A stretch of DNA of 64,000 nucleotides from Catellatospora sp. TT07R-123 (GCF_018327705.1 NZ_BNEM01000001.1:992001-1056000); one strand, 5' to 3'. Shown: positions 17,833 to 26,498, numbered from the stretch's first letter. Translations and numbers: made by a program. The notes: generated by a model not told the origin, from the sequence alone.

Positions 17833-18411
17833 TCAGCCGACCAGGCCGAGCATCATGGAGATCTGGGCGGTCCGGGACTGGTCGACGCGGGTGGCCAGCG
17901 CGAGCGCCGCGGCGTTGGTGCCCGACGAGAGCTCCATCCGGGCATACTCCACGGCCTGGTGCTGGCGGCCGATCAGGAGGTTGAGCAGCACCTTGTCGAA
18001 CTCGGCGGCGCCGGCCTCGCGCAGCGCCCGCAGCTCGGCGGCGGGATCGGCGGGCAGGCCGCCGTGTCCGGCGTGGATCCCGGCGTCGGTGCCGGGTGTC
18101 AGCGGCTTCTTCCAGGTGGCGAGCCAGTTCTCGATCGACTTGCGTTCGTCGGCCTGGGTGACGGCGATCGCGGCGGTCAGGGTCTTGACCTTCTCCCCGA
18201 CGGCGCGGGTACGGGCGACGTCGAGCAGCGCGGCGGCGGGGGCGTACTGGGCGAGCATCATCTGGGCGAACATGACGTCGGTGTCGTTGAACCCGCCGTT
18301 CTCCGAGACGGTGGGCGGCGGTGAGCCGGCGGGCGCGGCCGCCGGGCTGCCGCCGGGGGCGCACCCGGTCAGGGCCAGCAGGGCGGCGAGGATCAGGGCG
18401 TGGCGTCTCAT
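17833..18411 (-). CDS. DUF305-like lipoprotein lacking the His motif
   Basis: ATG 18411 follows AAGGAGACC. The 192-residue protein has a lipoprotein signal (ALLALTGC, Cys 17) and a helical domain resembling DUF305: FNDTDVMFAQMMLAQYAPAAAL near 41-62 and a second half-repeat LLIGRQHQAVEYARMEL near 145. In DUF305 proteins the first helix usually has an HHQQA-type pair of histidines thought to bind metal; here these positions are AQYAP, and only a single His remains in the second half. It may therefore be structural instead of metal-binding. Anchoring to the outer face of the membrane is expected. Confidence 0.75.
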   Translation of the reverse strand: MRRHALILAALLALTGCAPGGSPAAAPAGSPPPTVSENGGFNDTDVMFAQMMLAQYAPAAALLDVARTRAVGEKVKTLTAAIAVTQADERKSIENWLATWKKPLTPGTDAGIHAGHGGLPADPAAELRALREAGAAEFDKVLLNLLIGRQHQAVEYARMELSSGTNAAALALATRVDQSRTAQISMMLGLVG

Positions 18412-18431
18412 GCGGGTCTCCTTGACGAGGT

Positions 18432-18464
18432 GCCGGGTCCGCGCCGGAGCGGGGCGGACCCGGC
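18432..18464 (-). terminator. Hairpin after the LPMO gene
   Basis: Arms GCCGGGTCCGC and GCGGACCCGGC form an 11-bp perfect stem with an 11-base loop, 6 bp beyond the stop of the LPMO gene and just before the next start on the same strand. Confidence 0.7.
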
Positions 18465-18469
18465 GGGGT

Positions 18470-19249
18470 TCAGACGAGCTGCCAGAGGGCGGGGACGTTG
18501 GGCGGTTCCCAGCCGGCGATGGCGGTGTGGGCCTGGCGGCAGCGGTAGGTGAGGCCGCCGTAGGTGACGGTCGCGCCGACGGCGTACGCGGTGCCGGCCG
18601 CCCAGGTCCCGCCGGTGGAGGGGCTGGTCGACGGGGACGGCGAGGCCGACTTCGAGGGGGACGGCGACGGCGACGGGCTGGCGCTCGGCGACGGCGACGG
18701 GGACGGGGAGGGGCTCGCGCTCGGCGAGGGCGAGGGTCCGCTGCCTACCTGGACGTCCACGCAGGAGTAGAACGCGTTGACGGTGTCGTAGACGTTCCAG
18801 CGGGCCAGGACGGTGAAGCGGCCGGTGCGCCCGCCGAGGCTGACGTTGTGCACGACGGTGGCACCGGGCTGGGCGCCGCCGTCGTCGAAGACCGCGATGC
18901 GGGTGCTGCCGACGAAGTACTCCCAGGTGCTGGTCCGGTGGCGGGCCGTGAGCACCCAGGTGAAGGTGACGTTGTCGGTCACCGCCGTGGCGGGCCAGTT
19001 CTTGCTGTTGTCGTTGAGCTCGGAGAAGCGGCTGCCGCCGCCGTTGCACTGCATGGAGCCCTTGGGCGCTTCGACGCTCTGCGGTTCCCAGACGATGTCG
19101 CCGCAGCCGGTGACCTTGCCCTGGGCGCACATGGCCTGCCGGCTCGCCGGGGACGACACGTACCCGTGCGCGTGGGCGGGGGTCGCCACCAGCAGGGAAG
19201 CGACGATCGCCAATGTCGACAGGGCGGGTGTGATGATGCGTTTGCGCAT
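18470..19249 (-). CDS. AA10 lytic polysaccharide monooxygenase with chitin-binding module
   Basis: A 259-residue secreted copper enzyme. The Sec signal ends PAHA, which puts His 28 (HGYVSSPASR) at the mature N-terminus. With His 104 (TARHRTSTW) it forms the copper histidine brace. The catalytic domain spans about 28-170. A low-complexity Ser-Pro linker (about 172-217) follows, then a C-terminal CBM5/12-like module with WAAGTAYAVGATVTYGG and the aromatic triad ending in WEPPNVPALWQLV. AA10 enzymes oxidatively cleave chitin or cellulose; CBM5/12 favours chitin. It is transcribed alone, with an inverted repeat about 90 bp upstream. Confidence 0.95.
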   Translation of the reverse strand: MRKRIITPALSTLAIVASLLVATPAHAHGYVSSPASRQAMCAQGKVTGCGDIVWEPQSVEAPKGSMQCNGGGSRFSELNDNSKNWPATAVTDNVTFTWVLTARHRTSTWEYFVGSTRIAVFDDGGAQPGATVVHNVSLGGRTGRFTVLARWNVYDTVNAFYSCVDVQVGSGPSPSPSASPSPSPSPSPSASPSPSPSPSKSASPSPSTSPSTGGTWAAGTAYAVGATVTYGGLTYRCRQAHTAIAGWEPPNVPALWQLV

Positions 19250-19336
19250 CTACTTCTCCTGATCGGATGGGGGATCGGGTGGTACGGCGCATGTCGGGGG
19301 GCGACACGCGCTGACCGGACGATAAGGAGCAGAAGC

Positions 19337-19353
19337 ACAACAGTAAATGTTGT
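19337..19353. promoter_or_regulatory. ACAACA-N5-TGTTGT inverted repeat
   Basis: A perfect six-base inverted repeat with a 5-base spacer lies in an AT-rich pocket about 90 bp upstream of the LPMO start, in the expected promoter region. It may be the operator for a substrate-responsive repressor (GntR or LacI type). No such gene is adjacent. Confidence 0.45.
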
Positions 19354-19497
19354 TAACCAAATAATAAGGTTGGCTTCTGATTCAACGGCACGCCGCGGCC
19401 ACCAAAGCCTGCGTTCGGCACAGGGCGATCGGCATTGCCATCCGGCTCCTACCACGCCGCCGGGGCGCCCAGGCCGCAGCCGGGTCGCCGGCACGCG

Positions 19498-21093
19498 TCA
19501 GCGCGGCCCGGCAGCCGACCGGGCGGTGTCCTGCGCGTGGTACTCGGCCAGCAGCCGGCGCTCGTCAGCCCGGTGCGGGAAGAACGCCGCCACCAGTGCC
19601 GCACCGATCAGGACCGCGACGATCCCGGCGAGATAGGCCCACTGGTCACCCTGCAGGAACGCCGCCTTCGCCCCGGCGACGATCTGCTCGCTGTACTGCG
19701 GATACTGCTGGGCGGTGGTCGCGGCGCTGGAGAACGACTTGGTCAGCTGGGCCTGGACGCTGGCGTTGACCTGGTCACTGGGTGCGGCCGCGCCGATGGC
19801 GGCCGACGCCGCGGCGGCGTACCCGGCGGTCAGCAGCGCCCCGAAGATCGACTGCATGACGGCGCCGCCGAGGTCGCGTTGCAGGTCGGCGGTGCCCGAC
19901 GCCATGCCCGCACGGGTCACCGGCACCGCGCCGGTCAGCGAGTGGGACGCTGGCGTGCCCGCGAACCCGACCCCGGCGCCGATGAAGGCGTAGCCGAGGC
20001 CGACCTTCCAGTACGCGACGCCCTCCCGCCACAGCAGCAGCATCGTCAGGAAGCCCAGGAGCACGAAGGCGTACCCGACCAGCAGGGTGAAGCGGGCGCC
20101 GCGGGTCTCGACGAGCTTGGCCGAGCGGGGCGCGAACAGCACCATGAACACGGTCGCGGGCAGGATCGCCAGTCCCGCGTCGACCGTGGAGTAGCCCAGC
20201 ACGTTCTGCAGGAACTGCTGCCCGATGAACATCGCGCCCATCAGCGAACCGAACACGATGATGCCCGCGCACGCGGCGACCCAGAAGATGCGCCGCGACG
20301 CCACCCCGAGGTGGTACAGCGGATTGGCGGCGCGCCGCTCGCGGGCCAGGAACGCCGCCCCGGCGCCGATCGCGATGACCGCGAACACCGCGACCAGGGT
20401 GGCGGCACCGGGCACCGGCGCGAAGTTGATCGCCAGGACCAGGCCGCCGACCAGCAGGACCGAGAACACGCCACCGAGGTTGTCGACCGGTTCGGTGGTC
20501 TCGTTGACGTGGGCGGGGACCAGCCGCACGGCCATGACGAGGGCGACGGCGACCAGGGGCAGGGTGAGCAGGAAGACCGAGCCCCACCAGAAGTGCTCCA
20601 GCAGCACGCCGGAGGCGAGCGGGCCGAGCGCGGCGATCGCGCCGCCGAGCGCCGACCACAGCGCGATGGCCCTGGTGCGGGCAGCACCGGACCACAGCGC
20701 GGTGATCAGCGCCAGCGTCGTCGGGTAGGCCATGCCCGCCGAGAAGCCGCCGAGCAGGCGGGCGGCGATCAGGACACCGTCGGTCGGAGCGTACGCGGCC
20801 AGCAGGCACGCCGGGACCGACAGCAGGACCCCGGCGATCAGCATCAGCTTGCGGCCGTAGCGGTCGCCCACCGCGCCGAGATAGATCACCGAGCAGGCCA
20901 GCCCCAGCGAGTACGCGACCGCGACGAGGTTCAGCGCCGTCTGCGACGAGTCGAACGCGCGGCCGATGTCGGGCAGGGCGACGTTGGCCACCGCGAGGTT
21001 GAGGTTGGCCACGGCCGCCACCAGGATCAGCGCGGCCAGCACGCGGCCCTGGTGCGCGGGCGCGGTCGAGGCAGGTTCAGACGCACTGCTCAC
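19498..21093 (-). CDS. MFS drug:proton antiporter, DHA2 family (14 helices)
   Basis: A 531-residue transporter with 14 predicted transmembrane helices, the DHA2 layout. Motif A is GDRYGRK after helix 2, and a motif-C-like segment (GGAIAALGPLASGVLL) lies in helix 5. Between helices 13 and 14 is an unusually long extracellular loop of about 75 residues (near 420-490), rich in Ala, Ser and Gln. The family exports hydrophobic drugs and dyes using the proton gradient; the substrate is not predictable. No regulator is next to it, but an inverted repeat lies about 100 bp upstream. Confidence 0.92.
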   Translation of the reverse strand: MSSASEPASTAPAHQGRVLAALILVAAVANLNLAVANVALPDIGRAFDSSQTALNLVAVAYSLGLACSVIYLGAVGDRYGRKLMLIAGVLLSVPACLLAAYAPTDGVLIAARLLGGFSAGMAYPTTLALITALWSGAARTRAIALWSALGGAIAALGPLASGVLLEHFWWGSVFLLTLPLVAVALVMAVRLVPAHVNETTEPVDNLGGVFSVLLVGGLVLAINFAPVPGAATLVAVFAVIAIGAGAAFLARERRAANPLYHLGVASRRIFWVAACAGIIVFGSLMGAMFIGQQFLQNVLGYSTVDAGLAILPATVFMVLFAPRSAKLVETRGARFTLLVGYAFVLLGFLTMLLLWREGVAYWKVGLGYAFIGAGVGFAGTPASHSLTGAVPVTRAGMASGTADLQRDLGGAVMQSIFGALLTAGYAAAASAAIGAAAPSDQVNASVQAQLTKSFSSAATTAQQYPQYSEQIVAGAKAAFLQGDQWAYLAGIVAVLIGAALVAAFFPHRADERRLLAEYHAQDTARSAAGPR

Positions 21094-21412
21094 GCCGCCT
21101 CCCAGTGACGGTCAGCCGCAGAAGCCGGCCGGGCAGTGGGGCACGGCCGCTACCTCACGCCGGGTTCGTTGCTGTTCCACAGTATCGGGTCGAATATGGC
21201 CGATAACCCCGAATGCCAAGACGCCCCGCGGCCGCAGCCGCCCACCCCGCCGTCAAACCGGAGATGCTTGCCAGCCGGGCCGCCACGGCACGACGTCAAT
21301 CGATGGCATTACCGCCCGGGGCACACCCGGCCACCGCGCTACCGCGGAAATCGGATCGAGGATCAAACGGCGGCCGGACGCCGCCACCATCGACAACCTT
21401 GATGCTTTCGGT
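21094..21412. other. Intergenic region between divergent MFS and secreted-protein genes
   Basis: I see no gene in these 319 bp. The stretch is lower in GC around 21170-21210 and must hold promoters for both flanking genes. The only structure noted is the TATCGG/CCGATA inverted repeat at 21183-21205. Confidence 0.6.
21183..21205. promoter_or_regulatory. TATCGG-N11-CCGATA inverted repeat
   Basis: Six-base arms with an 11-base AT-rich spacer, 90-112 bp upstream of the MFS pump start. The layout fits an operator for the pump. Confidence 0.3.
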
Positions 21413-22282
21413 ATGGGAGTCGCCCGCAAGATCCTCGCGCTCGGCCTGGCCGCGGCCGCAGCCGCCCTGGTCGTCCACGCCCTGGCCGCGCCGGCGGCCC
21501 CGGCCCACGCCGCGACCGAGCCCGACCTCAGCCCGGCCGAGTGGAACCGGCTGCGGTACGCCGAGGAGCTGCTCATCCGCGACTGCATGCGGGACCACGG
21601 ATTCGACTACTTCCCGACCTCGGCCCGGCCGGACGTGCGCGACCTCACCTACGTGCTCGACGACCCGGCCTGGGCGGCCGCCCACGGCTACGGCAGCGAC
21701 CTCACCCGGCAGATCGAGCAGAGCCAGCACAGCGGCGCCAACGTCGTCTACGCGGACCGGCTGGACACCGACCGGCGCCGGCGCTACGACCTCGCGTACG
21801 GCGGCAGCGGCACCAGCCAGCTGGTGACGACCCTGCCGACCGGCCAGACCGTCACCTCCAACACCGACTCGTGCCTGGCCACGGCACGCACCGGACTCTA
21901 CGGCGACCTGGCGACCTGGATCGGCGTGTCGACCGTGGCCCGCAACCTCACCCCCCTGGTCGGCCCCATGGTCACCGCCGACCCGAGCTATCTGGCCGCC
22001 CAGCAGCGCTGGTCGCGATGCGTCACCCAGCGGGGCTACCCCGCCGCCACCCCCGACGAGCTGCGCGACGGTGCCGCACCCGACGACCGGGCCGATGAGA
22101 TCGCCCGCGCCACCGCCGAGGCCGGCTGCGCCGCGGCGACCGGGTTCGGCGCCGTCGCCAGAGACCTGCACGAGCGCTACAGCGTGCAGGCCAGCCGCGA
22201 GCGCGGCGACCCGCTGCGCTACTTCCGGCAGCTGAGCCGTGCCGCGCTGCCCGCGGCCGACCGGGTCATCGCCCGGCCCTAG
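21413..22282 (+). CDS. Secreted protein of unknown function
   Basis: ATG 21413 is chosen because it is followed directly by a Sec signal peptide (KILALGLAAAAAALVVHALAAPAAPAHA); no ribosome site is evident. The 289-residue protein continues with LSPAEWNRLRYAEELLIRDCM and DHGFDYF, a pattern seen in many secreted or lipid-anchored actinobacterial proteins of unknown function. A second region near 200-230 (RWSRCVTQRGYPAATPDEL) resembles the first, suggesting an internal duplication of a Cys-containing motif. I do not know the role. It ends 52 bp before the I36-like gene. Confidence 0.7.
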   Translation: MGVARKILALGLAAAAAALVVHALAAPAAPAHAATEPDLSPAEWNRLRYAEELLIRDCMRDHGFDYFPTSARPDVRDLTYVLDDPAWAAAHGYGSDLTRQIEQSQHSGANVVYADRLDTDRRRRYDLAYGGSGTSQLVTTLPTGQTVTSNTDSCLATARTGLYGDLATWIGVSTVARNLTPLVGPMVTADPSYLAAQQRWSRCVTQRGYPAATPDELRDGAAPDDRADEIARATAEAGCAAATGFGAVARDLHERYSVQASRERGDPLRYFRQLSRAALPAADRVIARP

Positions 22283-22334
22283 ACGCTCCCGGAGCCTCCG
22301 CGGAGCAGCAAGTCCCTTCGAGAAAGGAACCATC

Positions 22335-22814
22335 ATGCGCATCCTGCCCGCAGCGTTCGCCACGCTGGCCCTCGCCTGCGCGCTCGCGGTCCCCGCGACC
22401 GCCGCGCAGGCGGCCGACGCCGGCCCGTCCAGCCTCGCCGCCACCCTGGTCACCGGCGCCGACGCGGCCGCCCTGGCCGGACCGTCCTGCCCGTCCGGGA
22501 ACTTCTGCGTGTGGCGCTACACCAACCCGGGCTCGGACGTGAACCGCTACAACTGGTCGGGCTCCGACGGCGACTACCGCAACAACTACTGGGGTGACGG
22601 GGCCACGGTCGACAACACCCCGTCGGCGGTCAAGAACTCCAGCAACCAGGGCAACTACGTGGAGGTCTACGCCGGGTACAACTACGGCAACACCAGCGCG
22701 CACCCGTACCCGATCTGCGGTGCCCCCGGCGACGCCACCTGGGACCTGCGCGACCTCGGCTTCGACAACGCCGCGTCCTCGCACCGCTTCGTGTCCTACA
22801 ACTGCTTCGGCTGA
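22335..22814 (+). CDS. Secreted peptidase-inhibitor I36 / crystallin-like protein
   Basis: ATG 22335 follows AAAGGAACC. The 159-residue product has a signal peptide (cleaved near AAQAAD) and a mature domain starting at about residue 54 with CPSGNFCVWRYTNPGSD, the typical opening of actinobacterial peptidase-inhibitor I36 / beta-gamma-crystallin-like proteins. The end YNCFG is also typical. The founding family member inhibits metalloproteinases; whether this one does is inference. Four cysteines could form two disulfides. A perfect hairpin follows the stop by 9 bp. Confidence 0.82.
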   Translation: MRILPAAFATLALACALAVPATAAQAADAGPSSLAATLVTGADAAALAGPSCPSGNFCVWRYTNPGSDVNRYNWSGSDGDYRNNYWGDGATVDNTPSAVKNSSNQGNYVEVYAGYNYGNTSAHPYPICGAPGDATWDLRDLGFDNAASSHRFVSYNCFG

Positions 22815-22823
22815 CCTGCCATC

Positions 22824-22850
22824 GGTGGCCGCCCCACGGGGGCGGCCACC
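22824..22850. terminator. Perfect 12-bp hairpin between convergent genes
   Basis: Arms GGTGGCCGCCCC and GGGGCGGCCACC around an ACG loop lie between the I36-like gene and the convergent lipoprotein gene, and can end both transcripts. Confidence 0.85.
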
Positions 22851-22858
22851 GCCGCGTG

Positions 22859-23755
22859 TCAGCCGCCGCGCACCACCTCCGCCGCACCCGTGGACGACAG
22901 CACCAGCACCCGGGCGCCCAGCGGCCCGGCCAGCCGCACCGTGTACGGCGCGCTGCGCAGCACCAGGTCCGACCCGCACTCGCCGCCCGCCGCCGGGGTG
23001 GCGGGCGGCAGCGTCTCCACGACCCGCAGCCCCACCGTGACCGCCGTGCCCGACTCGACGGCCTCGGCCTGGTAGCGCAGCACCGGCTGCCCGGGACACG
23101 CCGCCTGCGGCTGCGGCAGCTGAACCGTCAGCGTCACGCCGTCGGCCGCGATCGACCCGTTGCCGATCCCGCTGTAGCCGGGCTCGTCGGGGCGCCAGAA
23201 CGCCGCCGGGCCCGGTGCGGGCACCGCCAGCGGACCCATCATCTCCGGGCCGGTGAACAGCCACGCCGGCAGCGTCAGCGGGCCCCTGTCCGTGTGGAAC
23301 TGCGCGGTGCCCAGCTCCACCTTCGTGATCCGCATCGGTGCCGGGCTGGCGTCGGGCGCCGAGTCGGGCCTGCCGACGGCCGCGATCCGGTCGTACGCGG
23401 CGCGGGCGCCGATCGCGGGCAGTTCGAACACACCGTCGTGCAGCCGCACCCGGACGGTCGCCGGGCCCGGCGGCAGCGCGGCCTCCAGCGACAGCGAACC
23501 CTTCAGGAACGCGAGTTTGGCATCGCCGGTCGTGAACCCGTCCACCTTGACGGCCTCGCCGATCAGCACGATCGGCCTCGGCTTGCGATCCACGGGGAAG
23601 TCGGCCCAGGCCGCCAGCAGCCCCGGGTCCGGCCCGGCCGGTGCCTGCGGCGCGCCGATCGCCCGCAACGGCGCGTCCGCGCCGTCCGGTCGCGTGCACG
23701 ACGCCAGCGCGAGCAGCACCGCCAGCAGCGCCGCAGTGCGAATGGAAAGCGACAT
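22859..23755 (-). CDS. Lipoprotein of unknown function
   Basis: A 298-residue protein with a lipoprotein signal (LLALASC, Cys 20). The rest looks beta-rich, without recognised motifs; segments such as PRPIVLIGEAVKVDGF and PAWLFTGPEMMGPLAVPA suggest an extracytoplasmic beta-sandwich. Two cysteines, in AACPGQ and GGECGSD, are probably bonded. No neighbour points to a function. It is transcribed toward the terminator shared with the I36-like gene. Confidence 0.7.
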   Translation of the reverse strand: MSLSIRTAALLAVLLALASCTRPDGADAPLRAIGAPQAPAGPDPGLLAAWADFPVDRKPRPIVLIGEAVKVDGFTTGDAKLAFLKGSLSLEAALPPGPATVRVRLHDGVFELPAIGARAAYDRIAAVGRPDSAPDASPAPMRITKVELGTAQFHTDRGPLTLPAWLFTGPEMMGPLAVPAPGPAAFWRPDEPGYSGIGNGSIAADGVTLTVQLPQPQAACPGQPVLRYQAEAVESGTAVTVGLRVVETLPPATPAAGGECGSDLVLRSAPYTVRLAGPLGARVLVLSSTGAAEVVRGG

Positions 23756-23908
23756 CAGGAACCCCCGCTCATCGAATTCTCGTCGACCACATCGACGCCG
23801 GACGGGGCGGCGCGGTTGCCGCCGGGTACGGGTCGGGGCGGGCGGCCTGATCGGCCGCCCGCCCCGGGTCTCGCGCGTCGTGAACCCCGGCAGGGGTTCG
23901 GCGGCCGC

Positions 23909-24052
23909 CTACGAGAAGATGCTCACTCCGCCCGGTCCGACCAGCAGACCGACCACGATCAGCACGATGCCCCACAGCACCTGACGGCGGACCAGGGCGA
24001 AGATCCCGGAGACGACCAGGACGACGGCGAGAAGCCACAGTAGGAATTCCAT
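23909..24052 (-). CDS. Small membrane protein ending GPGGVSIFS
   Basis: A 47-residue protein with ATG 24052 and a strong ribosome site (AAGGGAAGG, 8 bases upstream). It contains two hydrophobic helices (FLLWLLAVVLVVSGIFAL and LWGIVLIVVGLLVG) joined by a short basic turn (VRRQ), and ends in the conserved tail GPGGVSIF. Tiny proteins with this tail recur in actinobacteria and are annotated, where at all, as GPGG-motif small membrane proteins; no function is known to me. It sits 45 bp downstream of the sigma factor gene on the same strand and may be cotranscribed with it. Confidence 0.75.
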   Translation of the reverse strand: MEFLLWLLAVVLVVSGIFALVRRQVLWGIVLIVVGLLVGPGGVSIFS

Positions 24053-24097
24053 GACGTTGACCTTCCCTTCTCGATCGGAGTCAAACCTCGGTCTTTG

Positions 24098-24934
24098 TCA
24101 GGCGTCGGCGAGCATCTGCTGGCGCAGCGTGCCGATGCAGCGGGTGAGCAGCCGGGACACGTGCATCTGCGACACCCCGATCTGCTCGGCGATCTGGGCC
24201 TGGTTGTAGCCGCACCCGAACCGCAGCGACAGGATCCGCCGCTCCCGGGTCGGCAGCTCCTTCAGGTACTGCCGCAGCGCGTGCAGGTCCGCCACCGCCT
24301 CGATGTCCTGATCGGCCTCACCGATCAGCTCACCGATCTCCAGATCGCCGTCCTCGCCGCTGACCGCGACGTTGAGCGAACCGGTCCGGTACGCCTGCGC
24401 GCAGTGCACCGCCGACCGGACCTCCTCCACGGTCGTGCCCAGATGCTCGGCCAGGTCCGCCGACGTCGGCCACCGGCCCAGCTCCTGGCTCAGCTGCGGC
24501 GACACCCGGTTGACGTCCAGGTACAGCTCCTGCATCCGGCGCGACACCCGCATGCTCCAGCCGCGGTCGCGGAAGTGGCGCTTGAGCTCACCCACCACCG
24601 TCGGGACCGCGAAATGCACGAACGCCGAACCACGGGAGGGGTCGAACCGGTCGATGGCCTGGATCAGGCCGACAGTGGCCACCTGGACCAGGTCCTCGGT
24701 GTCCACACCACGGTGCCGGAAACGCCGGGCCAGGCGCTCGGCCAGCGGCAGCCAGGCGCAGATCGCCTGCTGGCGCAGATCTTCACGAGCCGGGTCGTCC
24801 GGACCCGCCTCGGCGAGACGGACCAGGACCGCCTCGGCCATGGGGCCGTCGAGGTCGTCGGAGGAGACAGACGCGCTGACGGGGGACTCGACGGCGACCT
24901 TACGGTCGACGGTGCTGATGGTGCTGATGGTCAT
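24098..24934 (-). CDS. RNA polymerase sigma factor, SigB/SigF/SigG family
   Basis: ATG 24934 follows GAGGAAA. The 278-residue group 3 sigma factor has region 2 (GVDTEDLVQVATVGLIQAIDRFDPSRG), region 3 (WPTSADLAEHLGTTVEEV) and region 4 (LPTRERRILSLRFGCGYNQAQIAEQIGVSQMHVSRLL). It directs RNA polymerase to stress or developmental promoters. No anti-sigma factor is encoded beside it, which is unusual for this family, so control must come from elsewhere. The small stress-type genes on both sides (47-aa membrane protein, YqjD-like, DUF948 and DksA-like proteins) are plausible targets; this is inferred from context only. Confidence 0.93.
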   Translation of the reverse strand: MTISTISTVDRKVAVESPVSASVSSDDLDGPMAEAVLVRLAEAGPDDPAREDLRQQAICAWLPLAERLARRFRHRGVDTEDLVQVATVGLIQAIDRFDPSRGSAFVHFAVPTVVGELKRHFRDRGWSMRVSRRMQELYLDVNRVSPQLSQELGRWPTSADLAEHLGTTVEEVRSAVHCAQAYRTGSLNVAVSGEDGDLEIGELIGEADQDIEAVADLHALRQYLKELPTRERRILSLRFGCGYNQAQIAEQIGVSQMHVSRLLTRCIGTLRQQMLADA

Positions 24935-25172
24935 TGCAGTTTCCTCACCGCAGTGAACCGCGTCGGAACCGGTGCGCCCTGCGCACTCGGCCGCGGTCCT
25001 CTGTTCGGCGTCGACACCCGCTTCTTGAGCGTCGTGAAAACGGCTGTGGGGCCGTGCCCGACACGCGTGCCGGGCAGACAAGACCATACCGCCTGTCGCC
25101 CGAACGCACTACCCGGGCATCGGGCGACCGGTAGAAGCGCTGGTCAGGACCCTGACCGGGCCGGGTCCGCCG

Positions 25173-25634
25173 TCACGCTCCCTCCCGCTCCTCCAGGCCG
25201 ACCGCGGCCTTCAGCTCCCGCACGTCGTGGTGCAGTCCGGGCTGGCCGGCGGCCTGGGCGGTGTGGCTCATCAGGTCGGCCAGGCCATCGGCGATGGCGT
25301 TGAGCTTGTGCTGGACGGCCCGGTCGGCGCGGGTCTGCGTGTTCTGCAGCAGGGCCACCATCAGGAACGTGACGATCGTGGTCGCCGTGTTGATGATCAG
25401 CTGCCAGGTGTCGACGTCGCCGACGACGAAGTACGAGGGCAGCCACAGCAGCACCAGCAGCAGGCAGAGCGCGAAGAACCACGCCTTGGAGAAGAACCCC
25501 GCGGCATGGGTGGCGAACCTGTCGAACATACCCAGCCCCGGGCTGACGTCACCGGGCATGTCATGGGGCCGGCTGTGGTCGGGCCCGTGCTCTCGCGTGT
25601 GGTCGGTCGGCCGCTGCGTCGGAGTGTCTCCCAT
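25173..25634 (-). CDS. Low-affinity iron permease-like membrane protein
   Basis: A 153-residue protein with ATG 25634; the ribosome site is weak. After a polar His-rich N-terminus (HTREHGPDHSRPHD) come two hydrophobic helices (about 44-67 and 77-97) in the context FDRFATHAAGFF and TWQLIINTATTIVTFLMVALLQNTQ, then a cytoplasmic helix (LNAIADGLADLM). This is the signature of the PF04120 family, named after a fungal low-affinity iron transporter. Bacterial members are short and their transport role is unproven. The His-rich start could bind metal. Confidence 0.82.
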   Translation of the reverse strand: MGDTPTQRPTDHTREHGPDHSRPHDMPGDVSPGLGMFDRFATHAAGFFSKAWFFALCLLLVLLWLPSYFVVGDVDTWQLIINTATTIVTFLMVALLQNTQTRADRAVQHKLNAIADGLADLMSHTAQAAGQPGLHHDVRELKAAVGLEEREGA

Positions 25635-25749
25635 GACTGCGCAATAGGCCCGCCGGGCGCCCCCCAAACGTCCGAGGGCGGCGCGCGGTTGCCGCGCCCG
25701 TCGGCGGGTATCACCGTGCCACCACTTCGTACCAACAGGGAGGCATGCC

Positions 25750-26100
25750 ATGGCAGGCAAGCAATCTGACGTCACGGCCGCCGCCGAGCAGGTCGTGGAC
25801 ACCGCCGTCCAGGCGGGCCGGGCGGTGGCCGACAGGGCGGCGGCCGTCAGGGACGACGCCGTGGCCGCGGCGGCCGCCGCGACGCACAGGGCAGGCGAGG
25901 CGGCGGCCGTCGCCAAGGACAGGGCCGGGGAGGTCGTGCACGCCGTGGCGGAGCGGATGCCGCACGGCGCCGGCGAGTGGGAGGCCGTGGGGCGCGACAT
26001 CGTCGACAGCGTCCGGCGCAATCCCCGGCCGTGGTTGGTCGGCGCGGGCATCTTCGCGTTCGCGTGGCTGCTGGGCCGCGGCTCGGCCCGTACCAAGTAG
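25750..26100 (+). CDS. YqjD/DUF883-like membrane-anchored helical protein
   Basis: ATG 25750 follows GGGAGG by seven bases. The 116-residue protein is almost wholly alanine-rich amphipathic helix (repeats of the kind AVADRAAAVRDDAV) and ends with a single transmembrane segment after RRNPRPWLVGAGIF, the C-terminal signature of YqjD/ElaB-type inner-membrane proteins that bind ribosomes in stationary phase. Ribosome binding is known for the enterobacterial relatives only. The next gene starts 5 bp after the stop, so they form an operon. Confidence 0.75.
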   Translation: MAGKQSDVTAAAEQVVDTAVQAGRAVADRAAAVRDDAVAAAAAATHRAGEAAAVAKDRAGEVVHAVAERMPHGAGEWEAVGRDIVDSVRRNPRPWLVGAGIFAFAWLLGRGSARTK

Positions 26101-26105
26101 GCGCC

Positions 26106-26498
26106 GTGTCCGGCAACGAGATCGCGGCACTGATCGCCGCGGGAGCGTTCGCGCTGCTGGTCGTCGTACTGGCCGTGCCGATCCTGCGGCTGCGCCGCAC
26201 CGCGGACGCCGCCACGGCGCTGCTGGAGCAGCTCACCGCCCAGACCGGCCCCCTGCTGAGCAGCGTGACGGCGACCGTCGACAACGTCAGCACCACCCTC
26301 GGCCAGGTGCAGGTCACCGTCGACGGCGTCAACGCGCAACTGGCGAAGGTCGACACGATGACCTCGCAGCTGGCCACGGCGACCAGCGGCATCTCCCACC
26401 TGGTCGGCAGCATCGCCGGCCACGCCCAGGGTCCGCTGGCCAAGGCGGCGGGGGTGGCCTTCGGGCTGCGCCGGGCCCTCAGGCAGCGGCGTTCCTGA
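26106..26498 (+). CDS. DUF948-like membrane-anchored coiled-coil protein
   Basis: GTG 26106 lies 5 bp after the upstream stop. The 130-residue protein has an N-terminal transmembrane helix (IAALIAAGAFALLVVVLAV), a basic stop (LRLRR) and a long helix with TVDNVSTTLGQVQVTVDGVN repeats, the pattern of DUF948 (general-stress YtxG-like) proteins. It probably faces the outside or lies along the membrane as a coiled coil. A long hairpin terminator follows. Confidence 0.75.
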   Translation: MSGNEIAALIAAGAFALLVVVLAVPILRLRRTADAATALLEQLTAQTGPLLSSVTATVDNVSTTLGQVQVTVDGVNAQLAKVDTMTSQLATATSGISHLVGSIAGHAQGPLAKAAGVAFGLRRALRQRRS

